From NCBI GenBank assembly GCA_019454835.1, contig JACFNP010000036.1, positions 1-35,973 of the forward strand: a DNA stretch of 35,973 nucleotides. Direction: 5' to 3'. The stretch comes from Rubellimicrobium sp. (GTDB lineage: Bacteria; Pseudomonadota; Alphaproteobacteria; Rhodobacterales; Rhodobacteraceae). Numbering within the stretch: position 1 is the stretch's first letter; each line of letters opens with the position of its first letter. Positions 17,529 through 25,885 of this stretch are shown one piece after another. Both the position numbers and the translations under genes were made by a program. The notes beneath the pieces are model-generated. The model had not been told where the DNA came from and made no database searches. It worked only from the letters and a program-made list of their open reading frames with translations.

Positions 17529-19838
17529 ATGCAACGGCTTCGGGATCATCCTGTTTTTCAGGTCTGGCATGTCTGGCGGCTCGTGCTGCACGCCTGGCGG
17601 CTGTATCGCGCCCGGCATCGCGGCACCCGCCGCTGGCTGGTGTCGGCGTTCCTGCGCGACGGCTGGCGGGCGCGGCGGGCGGCGCGGCACTGGCTGCGGC
17701 ACGGGGATGCGGTGTCGCTGGCCCGGATCAAGGCGGCGCTGCGGCTGACCGCGGGGGCGGCCTCGGGGCCGCTCGATGCGCGGCTGCGCGGCCCGCCTGC
17801 GCCTGTGTCCCCCGCGCGTGATGTGGCGGCGACGATCATCATGCCGGTCTTCGATGCGTTCGACATCCTGCCGCTGGCGCTGGGCCGCGTCGTCGCACAT
17901 TCCGATGGCGACTGGCGCCTGATCGTGGTCGAGGATTGCTCATCCGACCCGCGCCTGCGCCCGTGGCTGCGCGTGTGGCATGCCGGGTTGGAGCCCGATG
18001 TGGCCGCGCGGGTCGTGGTGGTCGAAAACGACGAAAACCTCGGCTTCGTCGGCGCGGTGAACCGGGCGCTGGCGCTGGCGGTGCCGGGGCGGCGGCATGT
18101 GGTGCTGCTCAATTCCGATGCGCTGGTGCCGCAGGGCTGGCTTTCGCGGCTGCTGGCGCCGATCCTTGCCGATGCCACGGTGGCCTCGGTCACGCCGATG
18201 TCGAACGAGGCCGAAATCTTCACCGCGCCGGTGATCGGCGCGGCGACGGCGCTGCGCGGGGGCGAAGGGGACGCCATCGACCGCGCCGCAGCCCGCCTGC
18301 CGCCCGCGCTGGCGCTGGCCCCGGCGCCGACCGGCGTGGGGTTCTGCATGGCGCTGAACGCGGCCTGGCTGGCGCGCGTGCCGCGCCTCGATGTCGCGTT
18401 CGGGCGCGGCTACGGCGAAGAGGTCGACTGGTGCCTGCGCACAGCGGCGCTTGGCGGGCGGCATCTGGGCACGGCGGCGCTGTTCGTCGAACACCGGGGC
18501 ACCGCCTCGTTTGCCGCGCCGCTGCGCGACCGGCTGCGGCGCGACAACGGCGCGCTGCTGCGGCGCCGCTATCCGCGCTTTGACAGGCAGGTGCAGGCCT
18601 TCGTCCGCGACGATCCCCTGCGCAGCGCCCGGCTGGCGCTGGCTTTGGCCTGGGCGGGCGCGCGGATGCGGCAGGTGCCGGTCGTCCTCGCGCACAGCAT
18701 GGGCGGCGGGGCGGAGCTGGTGCTGCATCGGCAGATCACGGCCCTGTCGGCGCAGGACGGCGCCTGCGTGGTGCTGCGGGTCGGCGGCGTCGCGCGCTGG
18801 CGGATCGAGGTTCATGCCGCCGCAGGCGTCACCAGCGGCGAAACCGACGACACCGCGCTGCTGCGCCACCTGACCGGCCTGCTGCCCGCGCGGCGCATCG
18901 TCTATTCCTGCGGCGCGGGCGACCGCAATCCGGTGGAACTGCCGGGGGTGCTGCTGTCGCTGGCGCGCCCCGGCGACCGGGTCGAGGTGCTGCTGCACGA
19001 CTATCTGCCGGTCAGCCCGTCATGGACCCTGCTCGACGCGGACGGCCATTATCGCGGCCTGCCCGACCCGGCCCCGCTGGCCTGCTGGCAGGCCGCATGG
19101 GGCGCGCTGCTGCAACGCGCCGACCGCATCACGGCCTTTTCGCCCTCCAGCGCCGCAATCCTGGCCGCCGCGTTTCCCGATGCCGCCGGTCGCATCGCCG
19201 TCACCCCGCATGAGGGGCCGCCGCCGGACCCGGTGACTGCGCCGCGCGGCGGGCCGGTCATCGGCATCCCCGGCAATATCGGCCCGGCCAAGGGCGCGGC
19301 GGTGGTGCAGGCGCTGGCGCGGCATCTCGCGCGGCACGGCGGCGCGCGACTGGTGGTGCTCGGCACCGTCGATCCGGCCTTTCGCCTGCCGCGCACGGTA
19401 CGGGTCCACGGCAGCTATGCGCCCGCCGACATCCCCGCCCTTGCCCGCCGCTACGGCATCGACCGCTGGTTCATCCCCTCGATCTGGCCCGAGACGTTTT
19501 CCTTCACCACGCATGAGGCGCTGGCCACCGGCCTGCCGGTCTGGTGCTTCGATCTCGGCGCGCAGGCCGAAGCCGTGCGCAGCGGCCGGGGCGGCGTGAT
19601 CCCGCTGCCGCGCGGCGACCCGGATGCGGCGGCGATCCTTGCCGCCATCGCGCCCGACAGGCGCATCCGCCGCAGGGCAGGGGACCATGCGGGCCGCAAA
19701 TCCCGTCATTGCGAGGCGCAGCCGAAGCAACCCCGACTGCTCACACACAACATCGGGGTTGCCGCGTCGCCTTTGGCTCCTCGCAATGACGGAAGATGGC
19801 GTTCGCCCGATTACCTGCTTTGCCTGCGCCTGCATTGA
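17529..19838 (+). CDS. Two-domain glycosyltransferase (GT2 plus GT-B-like), repeat-derived C-terminus
   Basis: A 769-residue protein. Residues 1-75 are Arg/Trp-rich and may associate with the membrane. Residues 103-330 are a GT-A, family 2 domain: ATIIMPVFDAFDILPLAL, VVEDCSSD, ENDENLGFVGAVNRAL, the DxD-like NSDA at about 195-198, and FGRGYGEEVDWCLR with the catalytic ED-like acidic residues. Residues about 375-715 look like a GT-B/GT4 domain: VVLAHSMGGGAELVLHR and RWFIPSIWPETFSFTTHEAL followed by ATGLPVWCFDLG. It probably builds a surface polysaccharide. ATG at 17529 follows GGCAGG; an in-frame start at 17457 is possible. The last 45 codons (from residue 725) run through an interspersed repeat at 19704-19791, so the native C-terminus has probably been replaced. 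Confidence 0.85.
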   Translation: MQRLRDHPVFQVWHVWRLVLHAWRLYRARHRGTRRWLVSAFLRDGWRARRAARHWLRHGDAVSLARIKAALRLTAGAASGPLDARLRGPPAPVSPARDVAATIIMPVFDAFDILPLALGRVVAHSDGDWRLIVVEDCSSDPRLRPWLRVWHAGLEPDVAARVVVVENDENLGFVGAVNRALALAVPGRRHVVLLNSDALVPQGWLSRLLAPILADATVASVTPMSNEAEIFTAPVIGAATALRGGEGDAIDRAAARLPPALALAPAPTGVGFCMALNAAWLARVPRLDVAFGRGYGEEVDWCLRTAALGGRHLGTAALFVEHRGTASFAAPLRDRLRRDNGALLRRRYPRFDRQVQAFVRDDPLRSARLALALAWAGARMRQVPVVLAHSMGGGAELVLHRQITALSAQDGACVVLRVGGVARWRIEVHAAAGVTSGETDDTALLRHLTGLLPARRIVYSCGAGDRNPVELPGVLLSLARPGDRVEVLLHDYLPVSPSWTLLDADGHYRGLPDPAPLACWQAAWGALLQRADRITAFSPSSAAILAAAFPDAAGRIAVTPHEGPPPDPVTAPRGGPVIGIPGNIGPAKGAAVVQALARHLARHGGARLVVLGTVDPAFRLPRTVRVHGSYAPADIPALARRYGIDRWFIPSIWPETFSFTTHEALATGLPVWCFDLGAQAEAVRSGRGGVIPLPRGDPDAAAILAAIAPDRRIRRRAGDHAGRKSRHCEAQPKQPRLLTHNIGVAASPLAPRNDGRWRSPDYLLCLRLH
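19704..19791. repeat. Interspersed palindromic repeat, copy 6 (core A, reversed), inside a coding frame
   Basis: An 88-nt copy with intact arms and reversed core (CCCCGACTGCTCACACACAA). It lies wholly within the open reading frame of the glycosyltransferase and encodes roughly residues 726-755 of its product. An inverted flank module (GGCGTTCGCCCGATTACC) follows at 19798-19815. Confidence 0.9.
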
Positions 19839-19915
19839 CGGCAGGCACAGGCGCGCGGCAGTCGTCGTGCGGCGGTCCATCGGCGCCGGAACGCCAGCCC
19901 TGCGCCGGTCACGGG

Positions 19916-19936
19916 CGCCGGATGTTTCATCCGGCG
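19916..19936. other. Perfect hairpin between the glycosyltransferase gene and slyX
   Basis: CGCCGGATG and CATCCGGCG form a perfect 9-bp stem with a TTT loop, 77 nt after the glycosyltransferase stop and 40 nt before slyX. No T-run follows. It may stop or process the glycosyltransferase transcript. Confidence 0.5.
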
Positions 19937-19976
19937 GCAAGATGCTCTACCGGGGGTGCGCAACCCGGTGGCAGCC

Positions 19977-20189
19977 ATGACCGACATAACGCCCGACACG
20001 ACCCGCCTTGAAGAACGCATTGCCCATCTCACCCGCACGGTGGACGACCTGTCGGACATCACCGCCGCGCAGGGGCGCGAGATCGACCGTCTGGTGCGGC
20101 AGATGCGTTTCCTGCTGGAACGCGAGGCCGAGCGCGAAGCCGACGCCTTCGCCCCCGCCGACCCGAACCAGCGTCCGCCGCACTGGTGA
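19977..20189 (+). CDS. slyX: SlyX family protein
   Basis: A 70-residue protein of the SlyX family. Residues 8-52 form one long coiled-coil helix, RLEERIAHLTRTVDDLSDIT followed by AAQGREIDRLVRQMRFLLER. The C-terminus ends in the family-typical proline-rich PPHW (PPHY in E. coli). The biochemical role of SlyX is not known. ATG at 19977 fits the family start, though GGTGGC is a weak ribosome-binding site. Its stop abuts the dnaE stop on the other strand (TGATCA), leaving no intergenic space. Confidence 0.8.
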   Translation: MTDITPDTTRLEERIAHLTRTVDDLSDITAAQGREIDRLVRQMRFLLEREAEREADAFAPADPNQRPPHW

Positions 20190-23100
20190 TCAGAACTCCT
20201 CGACCTCGAGGATGCCCGGCAGCGCCCGCAGGCTGCCGCGCAGCAGCGGGGTCAGCGGATAGCTCTGCGGCAGTTCCAGATCGACCTCGCCCAGCGCGCC
20301 ATCCGCCACCGCGACGCGCACCGGCCCGCGCCCGGCGCGCGGCAGATCGGCCAGCGCGCGCTCCAGCAGCGCCGCGACCTCGGGCAGCGCCGCCGCCTCG
20401 TCGAGGATGACCCGCAGGCCCGAGGCGCCCGCATCGGCGACCACCTCGTCGGCGGGTGTCACCTGGCGGCAGAGCAGCTTGAGCTGCTCGCCCTCCATTG
20501 TCGCCTCGACCTGCGCCACGGCGCGCATTCCCGGTTCCAGCATGGGCCGCGCGGCCTCGAGCGCCTCGGAGAACAGGGTGATCTCGAACTGCCCGGTCGG
20601 GTCGGACAGTTGGGCAAAGGCGAAACGGTTGCCGCGCGCCGACTTGCGTTCCTGCCGCCCGGCCACGGTGCCCGCCATCTTCGCCACCAGCGGCCCGGCG
20701 GCGGCGCGGGCCGTCACCTCGTCCAGCGTCATCACGCCCTTGCGCTTCAGCGCCTTCATGTAATCGTCAAGCGGATGCCCGGTGAGATAGAAGCCCACCG
20801 CCCGGAATTCCTCGGCCAGCCGCTCGGCGGGGGTCCAGTCGGGCACGCGGGGCAGGCGCGGTTCGGGCAGGTCGTCGCCGCCCTCGCCGAACAGCGAGAC
20901 CTGGCTGGACGATTTCTGCTCCTGCACCGTGGCCGACCAGGCGACCAGCGCATCAAGACTGTCCATGACCCGGCGGCGGTTCGGCTCGATCAGGTCGAAG
21001 GCGCCCGCGCGGGCCAGCATTTCCAGCGGCCGCTTGCCAATGCGCTTCATGTCGACGCGCCGGGCGAAATCCGCGAGGCTGGCAAAGGGCGTCTCGCCGC
21101 GCGCCGCGGTAATCAGGCGCATCGCCTCGACGCCGACATTCTTCAGCGCGCCCAGCGCATAGACCAGCCGCCCGTCCTGCACGTCGAACAGCGCCTGCGA
21201 GCGGTTCACGCAGGGCGGCACCCAGTCGAGCCCCAGTCCCTTGCGCGCCTCCTGGAAATAAAGCGCGAGCTTGTCGGTCAGGTGAATGTCGCAATTCATC
21301 ACCCCGGCCATGAATTCGACGGGGTGATTCGCCTTGAGCCAGGCGGTCTGATAGCTGACCACGGCATAGGCGGCGGCGTGGGACTTGTTGAAGCCGTAAT
21401 TGGCGAACTTTTCCAGCAGGTCGAACACTTCGCCTGCCTTTTTCGCGTCGATCCCGTGGGTTTTCGCCGCACCCTCGATGAACTTGGGTCGCTCCTTGGC
21501 CATTTCCTCGGGGATCTTCTTGCCCATGGCGCGGCGCAGCAGATCAGCGCCACCCAGCGAATAGCCCGCCATCACCTGCGCGATCTGCATCACCTGTTCC
21601 TGATAGACGATGATGCCCTGGGTTTCGGCAAGGATGTGGTCGATGGTCGGGTGGATCGATTCCACCTCGCGCCGCCCGTTCTTGATGTCGCAATAGGCGG
21701 GGATGTTCTCCATCGGGCCGGGGCGGTAGAGCGCGACCAGCGCCACGATGTCCTCGATGCAGGTGGGTTTCATGCGCTTGAGCGCATCCATCATCCCCGA
21801 CGATTCCACCTGGAACACGGCGACGGTGCGGGCGCGGGAATAAAGCTCGTAGGTCTTCGGATCATCCAGCGGGATTGCGCCGATGTCGTGTTCGTGGCCC
21901 TCGGGCGGATCATAAAGCCGTGTCCCGTCTGCGGCCACGTTCAGCGACCGCCCGGCGCGGCGGATCAGCGCCACGGCGTTCTCGATCACCGTCAGGGTCT
22001 TCAGTCCCAGAAAGTCGAACTTCACCAGCCCGGCCTGTTCGACCCATTTCATGTTGAACTGGGTCGCGGGCATGTCGGAACGCGGGTCCTGATAGAGCGG
22101 CACCAGCGCATCGAGCGGACGGTCGCCGATCACCACCCCCGCCGCATGGGTCGAGGCGTTGCGCAGCAGCCCCTCGATCTGGCGGGCATAATCCAGACAG
22201 CGGGCGACGACCTCCTCGGCGGCGGCGGCCTCGCGCAGGCGGGGTTCGTCCTTCAGGGCCTTTTCGATGGACACCGGCTTCACGCCTTCCACCGGGATCA
22301 TCTTCGACAGCCGGTCCACCTGCCCGTAGGGCATCTGCAGCACCCGGCCCACGTCGCGCACCGCCGCCTTGGACAGCAGCGCGCCGAAGGTGATGATCTG
22401 GCCGACCTTTTCACGACCGTATTTTTCCTGGACGTAGTGGATCACCTCCTCGCGGCGGTCCATGCAGAAGTCGATGTCGAAGTCGGGCATCGAGACCCGT
22501 TCGGGGTTCAGGAAACGCTCGAACAGCAACTGATAGCGCAACGGGTCCAGATCGGTGATCGTCAGCGACCACGCCACCAGGCTGCCCGCACCCGACCCGC
22601 GCCCCGGCCCGACCGGAATCCCCTGCGCCTTGGCCCATTTGATGAAATCGGCCACGATGAGGAAATAGCCGGGAAAGCCCATCTGCTCGATCACGCCCAG
22701 CTCGAATGCCAGCCGCGATTCGTAGTCCGCGCGGCTGGTGGCCAGCGGGCCGATGGCAAGGCGGCGCTCCAGCCCCTCGCGGGCCTGACGGCGCAGTTCC
22801 TCGACCTCGTTTTCGGCGAAACGCGGCAGGATCGGCTTGCGCCTCGGCGCGCGGAAGGCGCAGCGTCGCGCGATCTCGACCGTGTTGGCAATGGCCTCGG
22901 GCAGGTCGGCGAACAGCGCCGCCATTTCCGCCTGCGACTTGAAGTGATGCGCGGGCGTCAGGCGGTGGCGCGGTTCCTGCTGGTCGACATAGGCGCCCTC
23001 GGCGATGCAGAGCAGCGCGTCATGGGCCTCGTAAAGATCGGGCGTCGGGAAATGCACGTCGTTGGTGGCCACCAGCGGCAGCTCGAGCCGGTAGGCCAGA

Positions 23101-23687
23101 TCGACCAGCCCCGGTTCGCTGTCGCGCTCGGCAGGCGGCAGGCCGCCGTCGCCGGGGTGGCGCTGGAGTTCGACGTAAAGGCGGCCGGGAAAGGCGCGGG
23201 CCAGCCGCGTCACCAGCGCCTCGGCCTGCGCGGCATGGCCCGCGCGCACAAGCCGCGCCACCGGGCCATCCGGGCCGCCGCTCAGGCAAATCAGGCCGTC
23301 GGCATGGGCCTCGAGTTCGTCCACCGTCACCTGCGGCAGTTCCCCCTGCGCGTCGAGATAGGCGCAGGAGTTCAGCTTCATCAGGTTCAGCCAGCCCGAG
23401 TCGTTCTGGACCAGCAGCACGACCGGCGCGGGCGGATCGGGGCGGCGGCCCGGTTCGGGCGTGGTGAACGCAAGGTCAAGCTGGCAGCCGATGATCGGCT
23501 GCACGCCCGCCTTCACCGCGTGTTCGGAAAACTCCAGCGCGGCGAACAGCGCATTGGTGTCGGTGATCGCCACGGCGGGCATCCCGGCGGCGGCGGCAAG
23601 GCCGGGCAGTTTCTTCACCGGCACCGCGCCCTGGAGCAGCGAATATTCGCTGTGCACCCGCAGGTGTATGAATTTCGGATCGGTCAT
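20190..23687 (-). CDS. dnaE: DNA polymerase III, alpha subunit
   Basis: The 1165-residue replicative polymerase subunit. The N-terminal PHP domain starts HLRVHSEYSLLQGAVPV. The palm contains GPGRGSGAGSLVAWSLTITD and PDFDIDFCMDRREEVIHYVQ, with catalytic Asp402 and Asp404. Fingers and beta-binding regions include GYSLGGADLLRRAMGKKIPE, ANYGFNKSHAAAYAVVSYQT and the helix-hairpin-helix around VGVEAMRLITAARGE. The OB-fold and tau-binding C-terminus are complete. Length matches the DnaE1 type, and no intein is present. ATG at 23687 lies only 4 nt after the stop of an upstream secreted-protein gene, so translation may be coupled. Confidence 0.97.
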   Translation of the reverse strand: MTDPKFIHLRVHSEYSLLQGAVPVKKLPGLAAAAGMPAVAITDTNALFAALEFSEHAVKAGVQPIIGCQLDLAFTTPEPGRRPDPPAPVVLLVQNDSGWLNLMKLNSCAYLDAQGELPQVTVDELEAHADGLICLSGGPDGPVARLVRAGHAAQAEALVTRLARAFPGRLYVELQRHPGDGGLPPAERDSEPGLVDLAYRLELPLVATNDVHFPTPDLYEAHDALLCIAEGAYVDQQEPRHRLTPAHHFKSQAEMAALFADLPEAIANTVEIARRCAFRAPRRKPILPRFAENEVEELRRQAREGLERRLAIGPLATSRADYESRLAFELGVIEQMGFPGYFLIVADFIKWAKAQGIPVGPGRGSGAGSLVAWSLTITDLDPLRYQLLFERFLNPERVSMPDFDIDFCMDRREEVIHYVQEKYGREKVGQIITFGALLSKAAVRDVGRVLQMPYGQVDRLSKMIPVEGVKPVSIEKALKDEPRLREAAAAEEVVARCLDYARQIEGLLRNASTHAAGVVIGDRPLDALVPLYQDPRSDMPATQFNMKWVEQAGLVKFDFLGLKTLTVIENAVALIRRAGRSLNVAADGTRLYDPPEGHEHDIGAIPLDDPKTYELYSRARTVAVFQVESSGMMDALKRMKPTCIEDIVALVALYRPGPMENIPAYCDIKNGRREVESIHPTIDHILAETQGIIVYQEQVMQIAQVMAGYSLGGADLLRRAMGKKIPEEMAKERPKFIEGAAKTHGIDAKKAGEVFDLLEKFANYGFNKSHAAAYAVVSYQTAWLKANHPVEFMAGVMNCDIHLTDKLALYFQEARKGLGLDWVPPCVNRSQALFDVQDGRLVYALGALKNVGVEAMRLITAARGETPFASLADFARRVDMKRIGKRPLEMLARAGAFDLIEPNRRRVMDSLDALVAWSATVQEQKSSSQVSLFGEGGDDLPEPRLPRVPDWTPAERLAEEFRAVGFYLTGHPLDDYMKALKRKGVMTLDEVTARAAAGPLVAKMAGTVAGRQERKSARGNRFAFAQLSDPTGQFEITLFSEALEAARPMLEPGMRAVAQVEATMEGEQLKLLCRQVTPADEVVADAGASGLRVILDEAAALPEVAALLERALADLPRAGRGPVRVAVADGALGEVDLELPQSYPLTPLLRGSLRALPGILEVEEF

Positions 23688-23691
23688 GCGT

Positions 23692-24165
23692 TCAGCAGCC
23701 TGTCCAGCCGTCGTTCGGGCCGCCCCAGCACAGCCCGACCGATTCCTTCATCGCATAGAGGGTATCGTAGAGCTGGTTGCTGGCCGAGCCGGCGTCGCAA
23801 TACAGGCTTGCCACCGACGACGCACCCCGGCTCACCTCGATCCCGGCGTTCAGGCCGTCAAAGTTGCGGTCGGTCCGGGTCCAGACCGTATAGCTGTAGC
23901 CACCGTTCCCGAAAGTCACCTGCTCCCAGACCGAGCTGCCGATTCCCGGCCATGGTTCGTAATCCAGCGTGACGAGAGGCGCCGAGAGCCGCAGTTCCGG
24001 CGCGCCGGGCGGGCCGAAGCTGTAGGTGATGTTGTCGGCCTTGCGGCACAGTTCCAGCACCTTGGCGCCGATCTGGCAGGAAAAGACCAACCCGCCGGGG
24101 GCACATTCGGCTGCGGCGGGCAGGGGGGTGCAAAGGGTCAGGGCAACAACTGCAAGCACGCGCAT
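23692..24165 (-). CDS. Secreted cysteine-containing hypothetical protein upstream of dnaE
   Basis: A 157-residue protein with a clear Sec signal, MRVLAVVALTLCTPLPAAAE, cleaved around AAA-EC. The mature part has about six cysteines in a loose pattern (CAPGGLVFSC, VLELC, YCDAGSAS, GLCWGG and the C-terminal WTGC), suggesting disulfides in the periplasm. A beta-rich central part contains ITYSFGPPGAPELRLSAPLV and FGNGGYSYTVWTRTDR. The layout resembles small periplasmic proteins of the lysozyme-inhibitor size class, but I cannot place it in a family. ATG at 24165 has GGAGG upstream. dnaE follows after 4 nt. Confidence 0.75.
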   Translation of the reverse strand: MRVLAVVALTLCTPLPAAAECAPGGLVFSCQIGAKVLELCRKADNITYSFGPPGAPELRLSAPLVTLDYEPWPGIGSSVWEQVTFGNGGYSYTVWTRTDRNFDGLNAGIEVSRGASSVASLYCDAGSASNQLYDTLYAMKESVGLCWGGPNDGWTGC

Positions 24166-24261
24166 GGGAACCTCCGGCAGCGGCCCCCATGATGGGTGCA
24201 GGACGCCTCCGGCGCAAGCATGGCGCGCGTCGGCCGGGGTAATCGGGCGAACGGCATATCT

Positions 24262-24348
24262 CGTCACCCGCTAGGAGCCGCAGGTGACGAAGCAACCCCG
24301 ATGTCGTGCGCGAGCGGTCGGGGTTGCTTCACTTCGTTCGCAATGACG
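24262..24348. repeat. Interspersed palindromic repeat, copy 7 (core A, forward, diverged)
   Basis: This diverged copy has left arm CGTCACCCGCTAGGAGCC and right arm GTTCGCAATGACG. Directly before it is the flank AATCGGGCGAACGGCATATC (24241-24260). It is the only copy in a divergent 5' region, between the secreted-protein gene and xdhA. Confidence 0.85.
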
Positions 24349-24409
24349 GGAATTTGCGGGCGGCGGCGCCCCATCCGGCCCGGCCGCCGAAGGAATCCGC
24401 AAATCCCCC

Positions 24410-24439
24410 TTGTCAAACCCCGCGCGAATGGCGTTGATT
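24410..24439 (+). promoter_or_regulatory. Candidate promoter of the xdh operon
   Basis: TTGTCA at 24410-24415 matches five of six -35 bases; TTGATT at 24434-24439, after an 18-bp spacer, is a weak -10. Transcription from about 24446 would leave an 80-nt leader before xdhA. The region would also be the place for regulation by purines, but no operator is recognised. Confidence 0.3.
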
Positions 24440-24526
24440 GCAGCCACAGGGAGAAGGCCCGCGCGCTCTACGCCGCATCGATCGCGCAAGGCCAGGGAGA
24501 ATACGAGTAAGGCGGCGGGTTTTCAG

Positions 24527-25885
24527 ATGGAAATCTCGTTTCTTCTCAACGGAGAGACGGTGACGGCGGATTGCGCGCCAACCGAGACGCTTCTCGACTT
24601 TCTCCGGCTTCGTCGTCATCTCACCGGCACCAAGGAGGGCTGCAACGAAGGCGATTGCGGCGCCTGCACCGTCATGGTGACGGACGAGGACGGCACCCAC
24701 AGCGTCAATTCCTGCATCCTGTTCATGGGGCAGCTTCCGGGCCGCGCCGTCCGCACCGTCGAGGGCGTGAACGGGCCGGACGGCGCCATGCACCCGGTGC
24801 AGGAGGCGATGGTCACGCATCACGGCTCGCAATGCGGGTTCTGCACGCCGGGCGTGGTGGTGTCGCTGGCTGCGGCCCATCAGGAAGGGCGGCATGACTG
24901 GGATTCGGTCCTTGCGGGCAATCTCTGCCGCTGCACGGGCTATGCGCCGATCATCCGCGCCGCCGAGGCGGCGGCCGGGGTGCCGGTGCCGGTGTGGATG
25001 AAGGGCGACGGCGACCGGCTGCCCGCCGATCACGGAACGGCGCCGAAAAGCGCCGACGAACTGGCGGCGCTGCTGGTCGCGCATCCCGAGGCGACGCTGA
25101 TCGCCGGGGCAACGGATGTCGGCCTCTGGGTGACCAAGCAGTTGCGCGACCTGCCGTTCCCGGTGTTCCTGAACCGCTGCGCCGACCTGCGCGAGGTGAA
25201 GATTGCGGGCGACACGCTGCATATCGGCGCCACCGCGACGGTGGAAGAGGTCCGCAAGGCCGTCGAAAGCCTGCATCCGTCATGGGCGGCGATGCTGTCG
25301 CGCTATGCCTCGCTTCAGGTGCGCAACGCCGCCACGGTCGGCGGCAACGTCGCCAACGGCTCGCCCATCGGGGACAATCCGCCGGTGCTGATCGCGCTGG
25401 GCGCGACGCTGCACCTGCGCAAGGGCGATGCCCGGCGCAGCATTCCGGCTGAATCGTTCTTCATCGACTACGGGCGGCAGGACCGCGCGCCGGGCGAGTT
25501 TCTTGAATCCATCACCCTGCCCGCCGCCGCCCCGGCGCTACGGGTCTACAAGCTGTCGAAGCGCTTCGATCAGGACATCTCGGCGGTGCTGGGCGCCTTC
25601 AACGTGACGCTCGATGCCGGCAGGGTGACGGCGGCGCGCATCGCCTTCGGCGGCATGGCCGGGGTGCCCAAACGCGCCGCGCATGTCGAGGCGGCGCTGG
25701 TCGGGCGCGACTGGAGCCTTGCCGCCGTCACCGCCGCGCTGCCCGCCTTTGCCGAGGACTTCACCCCCATGACCGACATGCGCGCCAGCGCGGCCTACCG
25801 GCTGAAGACGGCGCAGAACATGGCCTTGCGCTATTTCCACGATCTTGCGGGAGAACAGGTGCAGGTGCGGGAGGTCTCGGCATGA
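24527..25885 (+). CDS. xdhA: Xanthine dehydrogenase small subunit (Fe-S/FAD)
   Basis: A 452-residue subunit carrying two [2Fe-2S] clusters and FAD; it passes electrons from the Mo centre to NAD+. The first cluster uses Cys39, Cys44, Cys47 ([10 protein letters not shown]) and Cys63; the second uses Cys103, Cys106 (QCGFC), Cys134 and Cys136 (LCRC). FAD motifs are LIAGATDVG (191-199) and [13 protein letters not shown] (271-283). The length is close to the R. capsulatus subunit. ATG at 24527 fits the ferredoxin-fold start [10 protein letters not shown]; an in-frame ATG at 24428 would add an Arg-rich, non-family extension. The stop overlaps the xdhB start by 4 nt (ATGA). Confidence 0.95.
   Translation: MEISFLLNGETVTADCAPTETLLDFLRLRRHLTGTKEGCNEGDCGACTVMVTDEDGTHSVNSCILFMGQLPGRAVRTVEGVNGPDGAMHPVQEAMVTHHGSQCGFCTPGVVVSLAAAHQEGRHDWDSVLAGNLCRCTGYAPIIRAAEAAAGVPVPVWMKGDGDRLPADHGTAPKSADELAALLVAHPEATLIAGATDVGLWVTKQLRDLPFPVFLNRCADLREVKIAGDTLHIGATATVEEVRKAVESLHPSWAAMLSRYASLQVRNAATVGGNVANGSPIGDNPPVLIALGATLHLRKGDARRSIPAESFFIDYGRQDRAPGEFLESITLPAAAPALRVYKLSKRFDQDISAVLGAFNVTLDAGRVTAARIAFGGMAGVPKRAAHVEAALVGRDWSLAAVTAALPAFAEDFTPMTDMRASAAYRLKTAQNMALRYFHDLAGEQVQVREVSA

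Noticed and set aside
20610..23972. 1120-codon open frame on the plus strand opposite dnaE
   Set aside because: High GC content leaves the antisense third-position frame open; the His/Arg/Gly-rich translation has no domain, and dnaE on the other strand is unambiguous.
24410..24526. Upstream in-frame starts for xdhA (24410, 24428)
   Set aside because: The added residues are Arg/Ala-rich and unlike the ferredoxin-domain N-terminus, and the segment overlaps the likely promoter and leader.
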